In this document: positions 33,195-44,178 of the stretch, in pieces
Layout of the letters: every line of letters starts with the position of its first letter
How positions within the stretch are numbered: position 1 is the stretch's first letter
NCBI GenBank assembly: GCA_018648225.1
Contig: JABGRQ010000046.1
Span: 1 to 59,401 of the forward strand
Source: Chloroflexota bacterium
GTDB taxonomy: Bacteria > Chloroflexota > Anaerolineae > Anaerolineales > UBA11858
Direction: 5' to 3'
DNA length: 59,401 nucleotides
Notes under the pieces: generated by a model
What the model was told of the DNA's origin: nothing
The model's input: the letters and a program-made list of their open reading frames with translations, nothing else
The model's database searches: none
Program-made: the position numbers and the translations under genes

Positions 33195-34796
33195 TTACCC
33201 TTCCAGGTAGTCGCGCAAGTGGCGGCTGCGGGTGGGATGGCGCAATTTGCGCAGGGCTTTGGCTTCAATCTGGCGGATGCGCTCGCGGGTCACATTGAAA
33301 TATTGCCCCACTTCTTCCAGCGTGTGGTCTTTGCCGTCCAGCAGGCCAAAGCGTAATTCTAACACCTGGCGTTCGCGCTCGGAGAGAATTGCCAGCGCAT
33401 TTTTGACTTGTTCGCGCAGCATCTCGCGGGCAGCTGCATCAACGGGCTGTAGCGCTTCTTCGTCTTCAATAAAATCGCTGAGCTGGTTGTTATCTTCATC
33501 GCTGCCCACCGGACTATCGAGTGAGAGCGGCGTTTCGGAGGCTTGCATAATGCGCGTGACCTTGCGCGCAGCCCGGCGCAGGCGGCGTTGTAGATCTGAT
33601 GGCAGTGGTTCGCCATTCTTCTCGGCGCGTTGAATGGTATCAATATCTTCCCGCTTTAGAAAATCCGATAAAATTGCGATTTCTTCATTGGTGGGGTCGC
33701 GGTTGAGTTCTTGGGTGAGATCGCGCTGAATGCGCACCAGGCGGTTGATGGTTTCATGCACATGCACCGGAATACGAATGGTGCGCGCCTGATCGGCAAT
33801 CGAACGGCTCACCGACTGTCGAATCCACCAGGTGGCGTAAGTGCTGAATTTGTAGCCGCGGGTGGGGTCAAATTTCGAGACCGCTCGCAGCAGTCCCACA
33901 TTGCCCTCCTGGATTAAATCCATAAAAGAGTTGCCGCGCCCGGTATAGCGTTTTGCCACGCTGACCACCAGGCGCAAATTTGCCCGGATAATCATATTGC
34001 GCGCCTCACGCGATAATTCGCGCAAATCCAGAATATTGCGGCTCAATTCATCATCATCGGGGAGGTAGCGCGAAAATGTGCGCCGTGAGGGCAATTGGTG
34101 ATTGCTTTCGATGAAAACGCGCAGCTTCTCAGCCGTTTCTGAGGGCATGGCGTAGAGCGAAATAAAAATTGTGAACGCATAGCGCGCCACCGCATCCCAA
34201 AAAGTATCTTTACCCCACATGCCATTATCGAGATAATTGCGTAAATACGAAGCTTGTGAAATATCCCAGGTTTGGCGCAACAGTTGGGTTTCGTGCAAAA
34301 TCAACGTTAAGTCTGGGCACTCAAACTCCCAGCGAACAATATCTTCTTTCAGGCGAGCCCAAGCCGTATTCAGTTCAGAAAATAAGACCCGATAAGTGCT
34401 TTGTTCGGGGGAGGCCCCCTTGCGGGAAACCAGATGCTGACGGGCAATCGCATCCAGGCGGCGCACGGTCATCATGCGGGTTGCCAGCCAAAACTCCTGA
34501 TCGATCTTCAACAAATCGACTGCGCCAATATCATTGAAGTACAACCGAATGGGATCACTTTCCACCTTCGGCATGACTTCACTCAAGGCTGCTGCCGCGC
34601 TGGCTAGTTGCGCCTCGTCAATATCCTCATTTTCGCTGTCATCATCTTCCTCGTCGAGAATTTCTTCCGGCGAAAGCGATAATTCATCGTCATCGGTGTC
34701 ATTGTCATCCAGGTCGTCAAAGCGATCTTCGTCTAAAGGCATATCATCGTCTTCTGAATGTGGGGGCTGGGCGAGCTGAACATTGGCAGGTGTCAT
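33195..34796 (-). CDS. rpoD: Primary RNA polymerase sigma factor
   Basis: 533 residues. An acidic N-terminal region ([19 protein letters not shown]) is followed by region 1.2 ([16 protein letters not shown]) and region 2 with [16 protein letters not shown] and [17 protein letters not shown], which bind the -10 element and core. Region 3 and region 4 follow, with [27 protein letters not shown], the -35-binding helix-turn-helix. This is the housekeeping sigma70. A long insertion of about 200 residues sits between 1.2 and 2, as in primary sigma factors. The gene follows dnaG by 14 bases, the conserved dnaG-rpoD pair. Confidence 0.97.
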   Translation of the reverse strand: MTPANVQLAQPPHSEDDDMPLDEDRFDDLDDNDTDDDELSLSPEEILDEEDDDSENEDIDEAQLASAAAALSEVMPKVESDPIRLYFNDIGAVDLLKIDQEFWLATRMMTVRRLDAIARQHLVSRKGASPEQSTYRVLFSELNTAWARLKEDIVRWEFECPDLTLILHETQLLRQTWDISQASYLRNYLDNGMWGKDTFWDAVARYAFTIFISLYAMPSETAEKLRVFIESNHQLPSRRTFSRYLPDDDELSRNILDLRELSREARNMIIRANLRLVVSVAKRYTGRGNSFMDLIQEGNVGLLRAVSKFDPTRGYKFSTYATWWIRQSVSRSIADQARTIRIPVHVHETINRLVRIQRDLTQELNRDPTNEEIAILSDFLKREDIDTIQRAEKNGEPLPSDLQRRLRRAARKVTRIMQASETPLSLDSPVGSDEDNNQLSDFIEDEEALQPVDAAAREMLREQVKNALAILSERERQVLELRFGLLDGKDHTLEEVGQYFNVTRERIRQIEAKALRKLRHPTRSRHLRDYLEG

Positions 34797-34810
34797 AGCG
34801 AAGGTCTCAA

Positions 34811-36730
34811 TTAGTGAATGGGGGAAAGGTTGGTAAATTGATTCTGTGCCCGGTGTAGACGTCCCAGCAGCATGGCATATTGTGCCTGTACTTTTTGATA
34901 TTCTTTGGAACGCAAATCGCCTTGCTCTTGTGCGGCTTCTTGCAAAAAGCGCAGATGATCGAGTTGCTGGTTTATTCCCTGCGTACGCAATTGTACCAGT
35001 GCTCGCAAGACATCTTCCAGCACATCTTTCGTAAACGCGTCCAGATTTTGTGTGGCTTCCAAAATTGCATCGGCCAGCGACATCATATCATCGGCCAGAT
35101 GGTTGAGTACATAATTTAATGGCTCTATTTCGCCCTGTTCGAGCGAAGTGTATGCCAGGCCAAAAATCACCTGCAAATCGCTGTGCTGAAAATCTTGTGG
35201 CTCAATGCGCGTCAGGCCGTGTTCTTGCAGATAGCGATCCATATGATAGATCAGATCGGGACGGCGGAGCAGCATCCCCAGGATATGCACCTCCCGCGCG
35301 TAGATTGCGTCTCGAGGTGTGGCGACAATAGTAGCCGCCGCCGTGGCTTGCGGATTCCTGCGAGGTTGGTACTGGCTCCGGGGGATTCCACGCCCTCTAC
35401 TGCGTGGCGTTAGCAGCGTGCGCTCATCCACTTTGAGCAGGCGCGCCAACTGTTGGCGGTAGGCATCCCGCTCGACGGCATTGGGTACATCCTCGATCAG
35501 CGGCAGCACCTGGGCGGCGATCTCGCTCTTCGTTTTCGGGTCTTCGATATCGCGGCTTTCTGCCAGCGTATCCATCACGTGAATGACAATCGGTTTGGCG
35601 GCTTCGATAATGCGTTGCCATTCCGCTGGGTCGCGATTGATCACATCGTCCGGGTCCATGCCCGGGGGCAGTGTGCTGACGCGAATATCGGCCTTCAGGC
35701 GGCCTTCCTGACGCAGCAAGCCGCGCGCATCGAAGCGCATCTCCTCCTCGCGGTCAAGCGTTTGGCGGGCAATTTCTAACCCGCGCAGGGTGGCCTTCAT
35801 TCCCGCGGCGTCGGAGTCCATTGCCAGCACAATCCGGCGGGTGAAGCGTTTGAGCTGCCGTAGATGATCTTCGGTCAGCGCCGTGCCCATCGTAGCGACC
35901 ACGTTTTTGTAGCCGCTCTGATGCGGGGCCAGCACGCCCATATAGCCCTCCACGATGACCACCTGATCTTGCTCGCGGATGGCGCGCCGGGCCTGATCCA
36001 GCCCGAAGAGAATTTTGCCTTTGTCGAAAACCGGGGTTTGCCGTGAATTAAGATATTTGGGTATGCCCTCCGGGTCGAGGGTGCGCGCCCCAAAGCCGCA
36101 CATGCGCCCGCGCCCATCGCGGATCGGCACCATCACGCGCTGGCGAAAACGATCATAGGTACCGCCCGAATCGCGTTCCGAAACCATCCCGGCGGCGATC
36201 AAATCATTCTCGGAAAAGCCTTTCGATTTCAGGTGATTGCTGGCGGCTTCCCAGTCGTTGGGCGCGTAGCCCAGCCCGAAGGCGGCAATCGTTTCATCGT
36301 TGAGGCCGCGCTGATGGATATAGGCCAGCGCTTGTTCCCCGGTGGGGCTGTTGCGCAGTTGGTGCTGGAAAAAAGTGACCGCGGCCTCCAATAATTCGCG
36401 CAGACGATCATATTCTTCGGCCTGTTCCTGTTGTTGCGGAGTAAGTGGTTTCAGCTCCACCCCGGCGCGTTTTGCCAGTTCCTTGAGGGTGGTGGGGAAA
36501 TCCCAGCCCTCTTTCTTCATCACGAAGCCAAAAATATCGCCGCCCTCGTTACACTCGCCAAAACAGCGCCAGGTGCCTGTATCCGGAAAGATGGCAAAAG
36601 CGGGGGTGCGCGTATTTGAGTGGAAGGGACACAAACCCGAATAACTGCGCCCGGAGCGTTTCAGTTCAACGCTCTCGGAAACAATATCAACAATATCGAT
36701 ACGGGCTTTGATTTCTTCTATTGCGGTCAT
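34811..36730 (-). CDS. dnaG: DNA primase
   Basis: 639 residues. The N-terminal zinc ligands are Cys34 and His37 (LCPFH) with Cys56 and Cys60 ([12 protein letters not shown]), spaced CX3C, a wider spacing than the usual CX2C. The TOPRIM core has [15 protein letters not shown] and [18 protein letters not shown]. The C-terminal helicase-binding part follows. It makes RNA primers for replication. It is read just ahead of rpoD, matching the macromolecular synthesis operon. Confidence 0.97.
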   Translation of the reverse strand: MTAIEEIKARIDIVDIVSESVELKRSGRSYSGLCPFHSNTRTPAFAIFPDTGTWRCFGECNEGGDIFGFVMKKEGWDFPTTLKELAKRAGVELKPLTPQQQEQAEEYDRLRELLEAAVTFFQHQLRNSPTGEQALAYIHQRGLNDETIAAFGLGYAPNDWEAASNHLKSKGFSENDLIAAGMVSERDSGGTYDRFRQRVMVPIRDGRGRMCGFGARTLDPEGIPKYLNSRQTPVFDKGKILFGLDQARRAIREQDQVVIVEGYMGVLAPHQSGYKNVVATMGTALTEDHLRQLKRFTRRIVLAMDSDAAGMKATLRGLEIARQTLDREEEMRFDARGLLRQEGRLKADIRVSTLPPGMDPDDVINRDPAEWQRIIEAAKPIVIHVMDTLAESRDIEDPKTKSEIAAQVLPLIEDVPNAVERDAYRQQLARLLKVDERTLLTPRSRGRGIPRSQYQPRRNPQATAAATIVATPRDAIYAREVHILGMLLRRPDLIYHMDRYLQEHGLTRIEPQDFQHSDLQVIFGLAYTSLEQGEIEPLNYVLNHLADDMMSLADAILEATQNLDAFTKDVLEDVLRALVQLRTQGINQQLDHLRFLQEAAQEQGDLRSKEYQKVQAQYAMLLGRLHRAQNQFTNLSPIH

Positions 36731-36882
36731 GGGGGTGAAAGTTGCAGGTTGAATGTTGAAGGTTGCGGGATAGCAGGTTGGCCCTGGTGGAGTCTAGGGA
36801 TAGCGGGATGCTGTAAATTTCGTTTTCCCGCTAAGGGTGAATTATAGGCGCGGACGGGCGGATTGTCTATTGGATTAACGCA

Positions 36883-36915
36883 AGACCTCCGAGGTGTTCA
36901 ACATCTCGGAGGTCT
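36883..36915. repeat. Repeat family F hairpin (GACCTCCGAGGT type)
   Basis: Arms AGACCTCCGAG (36883-36893) and CTCGGAGGTCT (36905-36915) are perfect, and the interior GTGTT/AACAT also pairs, giving a near-continuous 16-bp stem. The same word occurs as a pair at 45049-45077. There is no T-tract. Confidence 0.8.
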
Positions 36916-36946
36916 GCCAGATTATATTCTATGCGAAACGGCTATT

Positions 36947-37462
36947 CTATTGCGTGCAGCTTACACTCCAGGTTCCACTGATTGATCCAGGTGGCTGCCC
37001 AATGATGGTGTATACATTTTCGCTATTCCCTGGAAAAACCGGTACAGATTGTGCAATGCCATCTTTATAAAAGGTGCATTTCGTGGCATCGGCTCCAGCA
37101 GGCAATGGAAACGAAAGTTGACCCTGTGTAAAGACGTTCCCATCGGTGGAAATTTTCACTGCCGCCCCACCTTGTTCAAGCGTTATCTCACCACCGGAAA
37201 TATAGAACGGGTTAAAACAGATGCCGCCAACACACAAAATTCCACTTGTTCCGGCACTTGAAACCGTTCTTGGCTTTGGATCACGCGGCGGCATTATAAC
37301 TGGGTCAGCGGGGGCAGGGTCAGGGTCGGGGGCAGGAGGGTTATCTGGAGGGAGATCAACCCCTGCTGTTTTTTTGATAATGGTGTTTGCCAATGCTGCT
37401 CCAGTTGGGATCAATAAGCCTAGAATCACAATCACAATGATCAGTATTCGTCCAATTTTCAT
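36947..37462 (-). CDS. Secreted proline-rich protein, unknown function
   Basis: 171 residues. A signal peptide (MKIGRILIIVIVILGLLIP TGAALA) is followed by a proline/aspartate-rich stretch (PPDNPPAPDPDPAPADP) of about 30 residues, typical of a spacer. A compact cysteine-containing domain with four Cys (GILCVGGICFNPFY, KCTFYKDGIA, VSCTQ) completes it and probably holds two disulfides. It is exported and could be a wall-spanning or surface protein. No homologue is recognised. Confidence 0.6.
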   Translation of the reverse strand: MKIGRILIIVIVILGLLIPTGAALANTIIKKTAGVDLPPDNPPAPDPDPAPADPVIMPPRDPKPRTVSSAGTSGILCVGGICFNPFYISGGEITLEQGGAAVKISTDGNVFTQGQLSFPLPAGADATKCTFYKDGIAQSVPVFPGNSENVYTIIGQPPGSISGTWSVSCTQ

Positions 37463-37596
37463 TTTTTTGCTCCCTTGTTGTCGATAGCCTGGTATTCAAG
37501 CCTTTTTCTAATTCTATGTGAAATATATCACTCGTGCAACCCTATTTGGGTACTAAAATCAAATACATGGCCTTGTTTGATGTGCAAGATACGTTT

Positions 37597-37634
37597 AACA
37601 AAACAGCCGCCCGCGGAAACACCCACGGACGGCT
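37597..37634 (-). terminator. Rho-independent terminator of glyQS
   Basis: On the minus strand a 12-bp stem (37634-37623 with 37616-37605) with a 6-base loop GTGTTT, followed by GTTTTGTT. It lies 38 bases after the glyQS stop. Confidence 0.85.
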
Positions 37635-37672
37635 AATATATTGACGTAAAGACGCATTCACGCCCCGACGCT

Positions 37673-40600
37673 TTAGAATCCTTCCAGCTTGCTCATATCG
37701 GCCACACCCTTAGCCAGGTTGGCAATGCGTTGCAACAGCGCCAGACGGTTAGCGCGCACGCGCTCGTCATCAACCATCACCAGCACATCCTCGAAGAAGC
37801 GGTCAATTGCCGGGATCATCGGGACGATCGCGGTCAAGAATTCGTCAACCGTCGGGCGTTGGGCGTCGTTGGCAAGGGCAGCTTCGGCGGTTTGCAGCGC
37901 GGCATAAAGGGCATCTTCAGCATCGGTATCAAACAGGGCGGCACTTACTTCCGTCCCCGGTCCCCCGTCCCCCGTCCTCGTAATGCGCACACAGCGCGAA
38001 TACGCGGGTAAAATCGTCGCCCAATCTTCACGTCCCACCCACTCGCTGAGTTGCTTCACTGCCTGAGAAGCCAGCGCCGGGTTGTGCCCCTGGGCGCTGA
38101 CAATCGCATCCACCACATCGTGGGCGTAACCTTGTTCAAGGAAGATATGGCGCAGGCGTTCAATCACGAAGTTGAGACATTCGGCCTGTGAAGCGGGTGA
38201 GGCCTCGATGGGCAGGTTCTCCGCCGCGAGGCTCAGTGCGGATTGCAGGTCAAGGGGTAAATTCCACTCGATGAGATTGCCCACCAACCCCAGCGCGGCG
38301 CGCCGCAGGGCAAAGGGGTCTTTATTGCCCGAGGGAGCCAGGCCAGCCGCGAATAAACCGGCCAGTGAATCCAGCCGATCGGCGAGGCCGACCACCAAAC
38401 CGGGTTTGGTCTTGGGGCTGATGTCGTCGCTGGAACGCGGCAAATAATGCTCGAAGATCGCCACGGCCACGTCTTCGGCTTCGCCGGAGTGCAGGGCGTA
38501 GTCGCGGCCCATTACGCCTTGCAGGGAGGTCATTTCGACGACCATCTGCGTGGCGAGGTCGGCTTTGCAGAGTTGGGCGGCGCGGGCAGTGGCAGCCTGC
38601 TCCTCCGGGGATAGCCCCACCAACGGGGCCAGCGCTCCTGCCAGGGCTTCGATTCGCTGTGCCTTATCCCGCATCGAGCCAAGCTCCGCTTGGAAGGTCA
38701 GTTTGTCCAGCGCGGGGAGAAAATCGGCGAGTTTTTTCTTCATATCCTCGCGCACAAAATAGGCCGCATCGGTAAAGCGCGCCCGGATGACATCCTCATT
38801 GCCGCGCACCACGGCGGTATATTGGCCTTCGGGTTTGTTCGCCACCGTAATAAAATACGGCAACAACTCCCCTCTCCCTCCGGGGGAGGGGGTGGGGGCA
38901 GACTGCACCGGAAAATAACGCTGGTGCTTTTTCATCACCGAGATGAGCGCCTCGCGGGGCAGTTCCAGGTGCAGAGGGTCAAACTCGCCCAACAGGGCTG
39001 CGGGGGCCTCAACTAAATGCGTGACTTCGAGAAGCAGGCCGGGGTCGTTGGGAATTGCGCCACCGACTTGCTTGGCCAGGGCATGAATTTGGCGTTCGAT
39101 GCTGGCCTTGCGCTCTGCGGGATTGAGCAAAATGCCCTGGGCTTTAATGGTTTCAAAATAGTACGCTGCGTCGGCCACGGGCAGGTTTTCGGCGTGGTTG
39201 AAACGCAGGCCGCGGGTGGCATTGGTGGCGGTCAGCCCGGCATATTTGAAGGGGATCGCGCTTTCGCCGTGCAGCGCCAGCAACCAGCGAATGGGGCGCG
39301 AGAAGGCCACGTTGGTGGCATTCCAGCGCATGGTTTTGATAATGCGAATATTGCTGATGAGTTTGGGCAGAGCCTCGAGCAGCACTTCGGCGGTCGGTTG
39401 GCCGGTTAACCTCACCACCGCGGCTACGTATTCGCCGCCGTCAATTTCTTTAACTTCCAGATCGCTGACATCCAGCCCTTTGGAGCGAGCAAAACCCTCG
39501 GCGGCTTTGGTCGGATTTCCATCTGCGTCGAAGGCGCGTGCCGCGGGCGGCCCTTTGACCAACTCTTCGAGATTGCTTTGCGTTGGGGCTAATTCATCGA
39601 CATGGACGACAATGCGCCGCGGGGTCGCCATAACCTGAATTTCGCCATATTCCAGACGCAATTCATTCAGCATGACGGGCACGTTCTGGCGCAACTGGCT
39701 CATGGCATCTTCGAGGTCGGTGTGGGGGATTTCTTCGGTGCCGATTTCGATGAGCAGGGGTGCAGGGATGCTGGGGGGCTGGGGGGAAGTTATTGTACTC
39801 TCCTTCTCCTTTGCACCTTTGCCCCCTGCCTCAGATAACCACGGATACTCTAACTGCTGCCGCTGTTCCACATAGGCTTCGGCCACGCGCCGCGAGAGGC
39901 CGCGCATCCGGCGGAAAAATCCCGCCCGCTCGGTGACGCCAATTGCTCCGCGCGTATCGAGCACGTTAAAGGTATGCGAGCATTTGAGCATATAATCGTG
40001 CGCCGGAATCACCTGAAGATGTTCCAAACACACGTTGGCTTCGGCTTCGTAGAGATCAAATAGCTGACGCAAGCGTTCTACATTGGCCAGTTCAAAGGCA
40101 TATTTACTGGATTCCTGCTCATTGGTGAGATATACATCTCCGTAGGTGCGCGTCTGATTCCATTTTAGGTCGCGAAAATCGCGCACGCGCTGCAAGGCCA
40201 TGGCGATGCGCTCCATGCCGTAGGTCAATTCCAACGAAATCGGGTCAAGCGTCTGCCCGCCGGATTGCTGGAAATAGGTAAATTGCGTGATTTCCAAACC
40301 ATCGAGCCAGACTTCCCAGCCCAGGCCCCAGGCGCCCGTCACGGGCGATTCCCAGTTATCTTCCACAAAGCGAATATCGTGCTCGGCGGGATCAATCCCT
40401 AGGGCAACCAGCGATTCGAGATAAATATCTTGCGAATTTTCCGGGGCTGGTTTGAGAATTACCTGATACTGGATATGTTGGTAAAAACGGTTGGGGTTCT
40501 GTCCGTAGCGTCCGTCGTCAGGGCGAATGGAGGGTTCCACGTAGGCCACGTTCCAGGGTTCGGGGCCGAGTACGCGCAGGGTGGTGGCCGGGTTCATCGT

Positions 40601-40708
40601 CCCCGCACCGACTTCGTTGTGATAGGGTTGCCAGATCAGGCATCCTTTGGCATTCCAGAAATCTTGCAGTTGGATGATGATGGATTGGAAATCGAGGGGT
40701 GGGTTCAT
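37673..40708 (-). CDS. glyQS: Glycyl-tRNA synthetase, alpha and beta subunits fused
   Basis: 1011 residues. Residues 1-292 are the complete alpha subunit (GlyQ): [21 protein letters not shown], then the class II motifs [22 protein letters not shown] and [20 protein letters not shown] variable linker rich in Ser and Pro (residues about 293-316) leads to the beta subunit (GlyS), which starts [18 protein letters not shown] at 318 and ends with an anticodon-binding domain. GlyQS fusions are known in some bacteria. A family G repeat encodes the loop at residues about 603-614 ([11 protein letters not shown]). The enzyme charges tRNA-Gly. Confidence 0.96.
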   Translation of the reverse strand: MNPPLDFQSIIIQLQDFWNAKGCLIWQPYHNEVGAGTMNPATTLRVLGPEPWNVAYVEPSIRPDDGRYGQNPNRFYQHIQYQVILKPAPENSQDIYLESLVALGIDPAEHDIRFVEDNWESPVTGAWGLGWEVWLDGLEITQFTYFQQSGGQTLDPISLELTYGMERIAMALQRVRDFRDLKWNQTRTYGDVYLTNEQESSKYAFELANVERLRQLFDLYEAEANVCLEHLQVIPAHDYMLKCSHTFNVLDTRGAIGVTERAGFFRRMRGLSRRVAEAYVEQRQQLEYPWLSEAGGKGAKEKESTITSPQPPSIPAPLLIEIGTEEIPHTDLEDAMSQLRQNVPVMLNELRLEYGEIQVMATPRRIVVHVDELAPTQSNLEELVKGPPAARAFDADGNPTKAAEGFARSKGLDVSDLEVKEIDGGEYVAAVVRLTGQPTAEVLLEALPKLISNIRIIKTMRWNATNVAFSRPIRWLLALHGESAIPFKYAGLTATNATRGLRFNHAENLPVADAAYYFETIKAQGILLNPAERKASIERQIHALAKQVGGAIPNDPGLLLEVTHLVEAPAALLGEFDPLHLELPREALISVMKKHQRYFPVQSAPTPSPGGRGELLPYFITVANKPEGQYTAVVRGNEDVIRARFTDAAYFVREDMKKKLADFLPALDKLTFQAELGSMRDKAQRIEALAGALAPLVGLSPEEQAATARAAQLCKADLATQMVVEMTSLQGVMGRDYALHSGEAEDVAVAIFEHYLPRSSDDISPKTKPGLVVGLADRLDSLAGLFAAGLAPSGNKDPFALRRAALGLVGNLIEWNLPLDLQSALSLAAENLPIEASPASQAECLNFVIERLRHIFLEQGYAHDVVDAIVSAQGHNPALASQAVKQLSEWVGREDWATILPAYSRCVRITRTGDGGPGTEVSAALFDTDAEDALYAALQTAEAALANDAQRPTVDEFLTAIVPMIPAIDRFFEDVLVMVDDERVRANRLALLQRIANLAKGVADMSKLEGF
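38867..38897. repeat. Repeat family G inserted in frame inside glyQS
   Basis: CCCTCTCCCTCC/GGGGGAGGGGG is a palindrome. It adds about eleven residues, [11 protein letters not shown], in a loop where other GlyS proteins go straight from the FP strand to LLP-FITVAN. Confidence 0.75.
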
Positions 40709-40805
40709 AAGTTTATAATTTTGCAGGTTGAAAGTTGTTGGTTGGTAGTTGGTGGATTATACGGCGAGCGATGGGGATTGGCAATTGCGAATTCAGCAGT
40801 CTGTT

Positions 40806-42203
40806 TTAGAACTGCACCCACCCCATTTCGGCAGCGATAAGCGCCAAAAAGGCAATTACCACAACGACTGTCAGGACGATGCTGGTAATAATTGCCGCAG
40901 CCTTGAGATTGTCGCGCGGTTTGTCGCCGCTGATTTCCCCGGTTTGACCGTTCATTAACAAAGTGAACGCCTCGCCCTTGTATTGGTAGTGCCCGACCCA
41001 CAGGGGCAGCAGCACATGGTTAAAGGTGAAACCACTCCATTGCAACGCTCCGGTCGTCAGGTTGCGTTTTTCTTTGCCGGGCAGCACGCGGCGGTGCAGG
41101 TTGCGGCGCACGTCGCGCACAACCGCGGCGCGGGCATCTAATGTGGCTTCCGACAGGGGGATGTTATAGGTCAGCGCGGGCCATCCGGCTAAAAATTCGG
41201 GCTGAAAGGCGACAATTTCCTTGAGTTTGAAGGGCGCAATCTCGCGCAGCGATTGTTTATCAATGGATTGATAACCGCTGACCAGCACGTCGTCAAACAT
41301 TTTGTATTCCACCCCGGAGCGCGCTACCCAATTGGGTGCGTCGTTGCTGCCTTCGTTGACGTCGCAGCGCCAATTGAGTTCCAGCGTGCCATCGAAGTTC
41401 CAGAAGGGATAATACGCTGGACGCAAATCTATTTTTTTCGCCGCCTGGGTCAGATCATCAGGCGAGAACCAGCCTGCGCCCAGCCAGGCTTTGAGCAATT
41501 GGTGTGCTTTCTGTTCATCGATTTCCATCAACCCGATGGCTTGCGGGTCAACCAGATTGGTAGTTTCTTCCGATTCGATGAGTTGGTTTGAGCCGCAAAA
41601 TGGGCATTGCAGCGCCCGTTGTCCCAGCGGCCAAAGGCTGTCGGCACCACAACTTTGGCATTTGAGATGGTGTTGCGTTTCAGCCCAATGATGGCCGCGC
41701 TCGGTTGGCAAAACGAATTCAAGTACCTGTTCAGAATGTCCGGCGGCATTTTGTTTTTCGATATTTTGCTCGAAGCCGCAGAAAAGACAATGTGTGTTTT
41801 TCGTTTGGATATTAAATTTAACGCGCCCGCCGCATTGGGGACAGGTGAATTTCTCTTCGGTGGAAGCCTCTACCGGTTGCAGATCGGAGCGCGGCCGGAT
41901 TCCCTGCCCGGTGGGCAGCAGTTCCTCGGCCTTGATTTTGCCATTGAGTAGCGCCAGTCCCCGCCGGGCGACGATATGATGCGGGTCAGCGGCCAACGCT
42001 TTTTCGAGATACTCGCGCTTTTCATCCAAATCGTCGGTGATTTCCGTCAACCATATCCACGGACGCGCATCATACGGCTGCATCCGCGCGGCTTTTTCCA
42101 GCAGTCGTTGGGCGAGCCGGTAGCTTTCATTTTTCGCTGCAGTGATGCCGTCGCGCAGGGTATCTTCAAATTCGCCTTGGGGAGAAAATCCGTAGGATGT
42201 CAT
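40806..42203 (-). CDS. TPR-like/zinc-ribbon membrane protein of unknown function
   Basis: 465 residues. The N-terminus (residues 10-90) is helical, resembling TPR helices (AQRLLEKAARMQPYDARPWIWL, LEKALAADPHHIVARRGLALL). Then there are four CxxC pairs, TCPQCGGRV, HCLFCGFEQ, KCQSCGADS and QCPFCGSNQ, forming two zinc ribbons (residues about 118-205). A middle domain follows, with LRPAYYPFWNFDG. A C-terminal hydrophobic helix pair (TSIVLTVVVVIAFLALIAA) anchors it to the membrane. It is known only as a family of unnamed proteins. The ATG overlaps the preceding stop by one base (TAATG). Confidence 0.75.
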   Translation of the reverse strand: MTSYGFSPQGEFEDTLRDGITAAKNESYRLAQRLLEKAARMQPYDARPWIWLTEITDDLDEKREYLEKALAADPHHIVARRGLALLNGKIKAEELLPTGQGIRPRSDLQPVEASTEEKFTCPQCGGRVKFNIQTKNTHCLFCGFEQNIEKQNAAGHSEQVLEFVLPTERGHHWAETQHHLKCQSCGADSLWPLGQRALQCPFCGSNQLIESEETTNLVDPQAIGLMEIDEQKAHQLLKAWLGAGWFSPDDLTQAAKKIDLRPAYYPFWNFDGTLELNWRCDVNEGSNDAPNWVARSGVEYKMFDDVLVSGYQSIDKQSLREIAPFKLKEIVAFQPEFLAGWPALTYNIPLSEATLDARAAVVRDVRRNLHRRVLPGKEKRNLTTGALQWSGFTFNHVLLPLWVGHYQYKGEAFTLLMNGQTGEISGDKPRDNLKAAAIITSIVLTVVVVIAFLALIAAEMGWVQF

Positions 42204-42991
42204 TATTTTTTCGATGCCCTTTCACGCCATTGCCAATATTCTTGCAAGTTTCGGTATGGAATATCTGAATCTATGGTCTCTGCCATATCGCGTGTCAAGT
42301 AATTCATCCAATAGTCATCAAAAACAGTTTCGCCATATTTGGCAAAAGGCCCATCTCCTTTTTGCAAAGTAGCAATGTTTTTTACCGAGCCAATATTTTT
42401 TGTATTTCCACTGCCTGGGGAATCATTGGCGATGCGCCATTTTTCTTGTAACAAAAAATCGAAATCTTGAATTACAGAGATGATGTTATGAAGATTGTCA
42501 ATTGTATAAACTGTGTGTTCGTCGGGCGTATTTTCACTGCGACTATAGATAACCCCCAGAACAAAATGCGCCAGATATCCATTATAGGGGAAGGTAATGT
42601 TCTTGCTCGATGAACGTTTTCTAAAGTACCCTGTAAATGCGCCCAGAGTAAAGCCACTTACTGATGTATCACTGACACGATATGTGCTTTTTAAATCCAG
42701 AGCGATTTTTGAATCATCAGGTAGTATGAAACTGATGTCTGGGTAGTGGTTTTGATGCTCACTGAGTACGATACGATATCCGTTAGTTTCGGCAAATTGA
42801 GAAAGAATCGGAAATAGGGTTAACTCGATGATTTTTGAGATCACCTTGGTATCGATGGAAATTGTATAAATGTTGCGATAAATATCAACGAAGCCTTTGA
42901 CGGCCCATTCGCCCGATTCTGTAGATAGTGCATTTCGAAAAGTTGCAAGATAAGCAACTAATTTTTGTTGAAATATATCTTTTAGTTCCAT
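42203..42991 (-). CDS. EcoRV-type type II restriction endonuclease, predicted GATATC specificity
   Basis: 262 residues with an end-to-end resemblance to EcoRV from memory. The PD-D-x-K site is Asp85 (NHYPD), Asp99 and Lys101 (ALDLK), with Glu56 equivalent to Glu45. EcoRV's base-contacting loop G-S-G-N-T is present as GSGNTKNIGS at residues 193-197, so the recognised site is predicted to be GATATC, with cleavage in the major-groove sense known for EcoRV. It follows the methylase gene by 3 bases and is AT-rich compared with neighbours, suggesting lateral transfer. GATATC sites exist in this window, for example at 7141, which the methylase should protect. Confidence 0.92.
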   Translation of the reverse strand: MELKDIFQQKLVAYLATFRNALSTESGEWAVKGFVDIYRNIYTISIDTKVISKIIELTLFPILSQFAETNGYRIVLSEHQNHYPDISFILPDDSKIALDLKSTYRVSDTSVSGFTLGAFTGYFRKRSSSKNITFPYNGYLAHFVLGVIYSRSENTPDEHTVYTIDNLHNIISVIQDFDFLLQEKWRIANDSPGSGNTKNIGSVKNIATLQKGDGPFAKYGETVFDDYWMNYLTRDMAETIDSDIPYRNLQEYWQWRERASKK

Positions 42992-42994
42992 TTT

Positions 42995-44071
42995 TTATTC
43001 CCCAATGATAAGAAGTTCTTTTGAGTTTGAATTGGTAGATAATGCATATTTGTATTTTCCAAAATAGGCAGCACTCACATTCGGTTTATATATTTTTAGC
43101 AATTTAATCAATTCTTCATCGGATGGTATTCCATCGCTGCGATAGGAAACAACAATAATACTCTCCTGAAATTTTTCAAAAATACGCTCAAATGCAGTGT
43201 GAATTTCTGCTTTTTTTGTCCATTCATTGTGTTGAGGCACCAAACGGCGATGTTTTGATGTTTCATCAATAGATTCTTCCCATGTATCATAGAAAGTTAA
43301 TCCTTCAAGAAAATGATAGAAACTTCGATAATCAACACCAGTGCCGCTTTGTGAAATGTAGGGAGTGTCAATGTAGACCAAATCATATTTGCCAGGAATA
43401 TTTAATGCATTGTGGTTAAGCGCAGTATGGGTTTGGCCTGTATCAAATATAGCTCGATTAGCATCTTTGATAAATTTTTGAAACCAGATGTCAAAGGGTT
43501 TGTCCCAAGATGTTTTATTACCAAATGTGCGATCCACATCAGCAAAACGGATGTAAAGATTTTTTCGATGGAATAGATTATATGGACGTTTTACGATGCA
43601 AGATTGGGCAAGCGCAAAAAATGCGAGTGCAAATTTATAAGGATCAGTTAACTGACGAATATTGGTGATTGTGCGATCAATCCACCTATTCTCTTCTGGT
43701 GTGAAATAGATATTTTGAAAAGTATCTTGAATAAGCCTGGGGTATTCAAGATCGGCATGTTCTTGTAGTAACCAACTAACGTCAGAAGGCTGTAATTGAG
43801 TGTGGTTATTTTCAATCAGTGCTTGACCAAAATAATAATTGAATCGAAGAATATCGTTATAAGTGACTTGTTTCCCAGCTTGCTTCAGTCGATAAGCAAC
43901 TGCGCCAGTGCCTCCGAAGGCATCTAGGCATGTTGAAAAATTTTTATCTTTTATTTGCTCCCAGATCCAATCAACAAGCTTTGCTTTACTCCCTTGATAT
44001 CGAGTAGCCGGGAATTTTGCGGTCAAATTGGGAAATAGAGATGGTTGATAAGTGATTGTATTTTTTTGCAT
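42995..44071 (-). CDS. Adenine-specific DNA methyltransferase of the EcoRV-type module
   Basis: 358 residues from the ATG at 44071. A D12-type N6-adenine methylase: RYQGSKAKLVDWIWEQ (motif X-like), DAFGGTGAVAYRLK (SAM-binding motif I), then YIDTPYISQSG as motif IV. The usual sequence is DPPY; here it is DTPY, an atypical but possible active-site variant. It should methylate the same sequence as the adjacent nuclease, predicted GATATC, to protect host DNA. A TATAAT box at 44089-44094 overlaps a possible TTG start at 44089, so I use the internal ATG. AT-rich, as is the nuclease. Confidence 0.88.
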   Translation of the reverse strand: MQKNTITYQPSLFPNLTAKFPATRYQGSKAKLVDWIWEQIKDKNFSTCLDAFGGTGAVAYRLKQAGKQVTYNDILRFNYYFGQALIENNHTQLQPSDVSWLLQEHADLEYPRLIQDTFQNIYFTPEENRWIDRTITNIRQLTDPYKFALAFFALAQSCIVKRPYNLFHRKNLYIRFADVDRTFGNKTSWDKPFDIWFQKFIKDANRAIFDTGQTHTALNHNALNIPGKYDLVYIDTPYISQSGTGVDYRSFYHFLEGLTFYDTWEESIDETSKHRRLVPQHNEWTKKAEIHTAFERIFEKFQESIIVVSYRSDGIPSDEELIKLLKIYKPNVSAAYFGKYKYALSTNSNSKELLIIGE

Positions 44072-44101
44072 ATGCGGTAACCACACCAATTATAGCGCAA
44101 G

Positions 44102-44136
44102 AAAAAACGCCGCCGAGAAGCAATTTCTCAGCGGCG
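44102..44136 (-). terminator. Rho-independent terminator of the dsbA-like gene
   Basis: Minus-strand stem CGCCGCTGAGAA with TTCTCGGCGGCG (one G-U pair), loop ATTGC, then TTTTTT (44107-44102). It insulates the restriction module from the DsbA gene. Confidence 0.85.
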
Positions 44137-44178
44137 AATGGGTAACTGACTACTAGTAACTAAAAATTAGCTCTGGGG

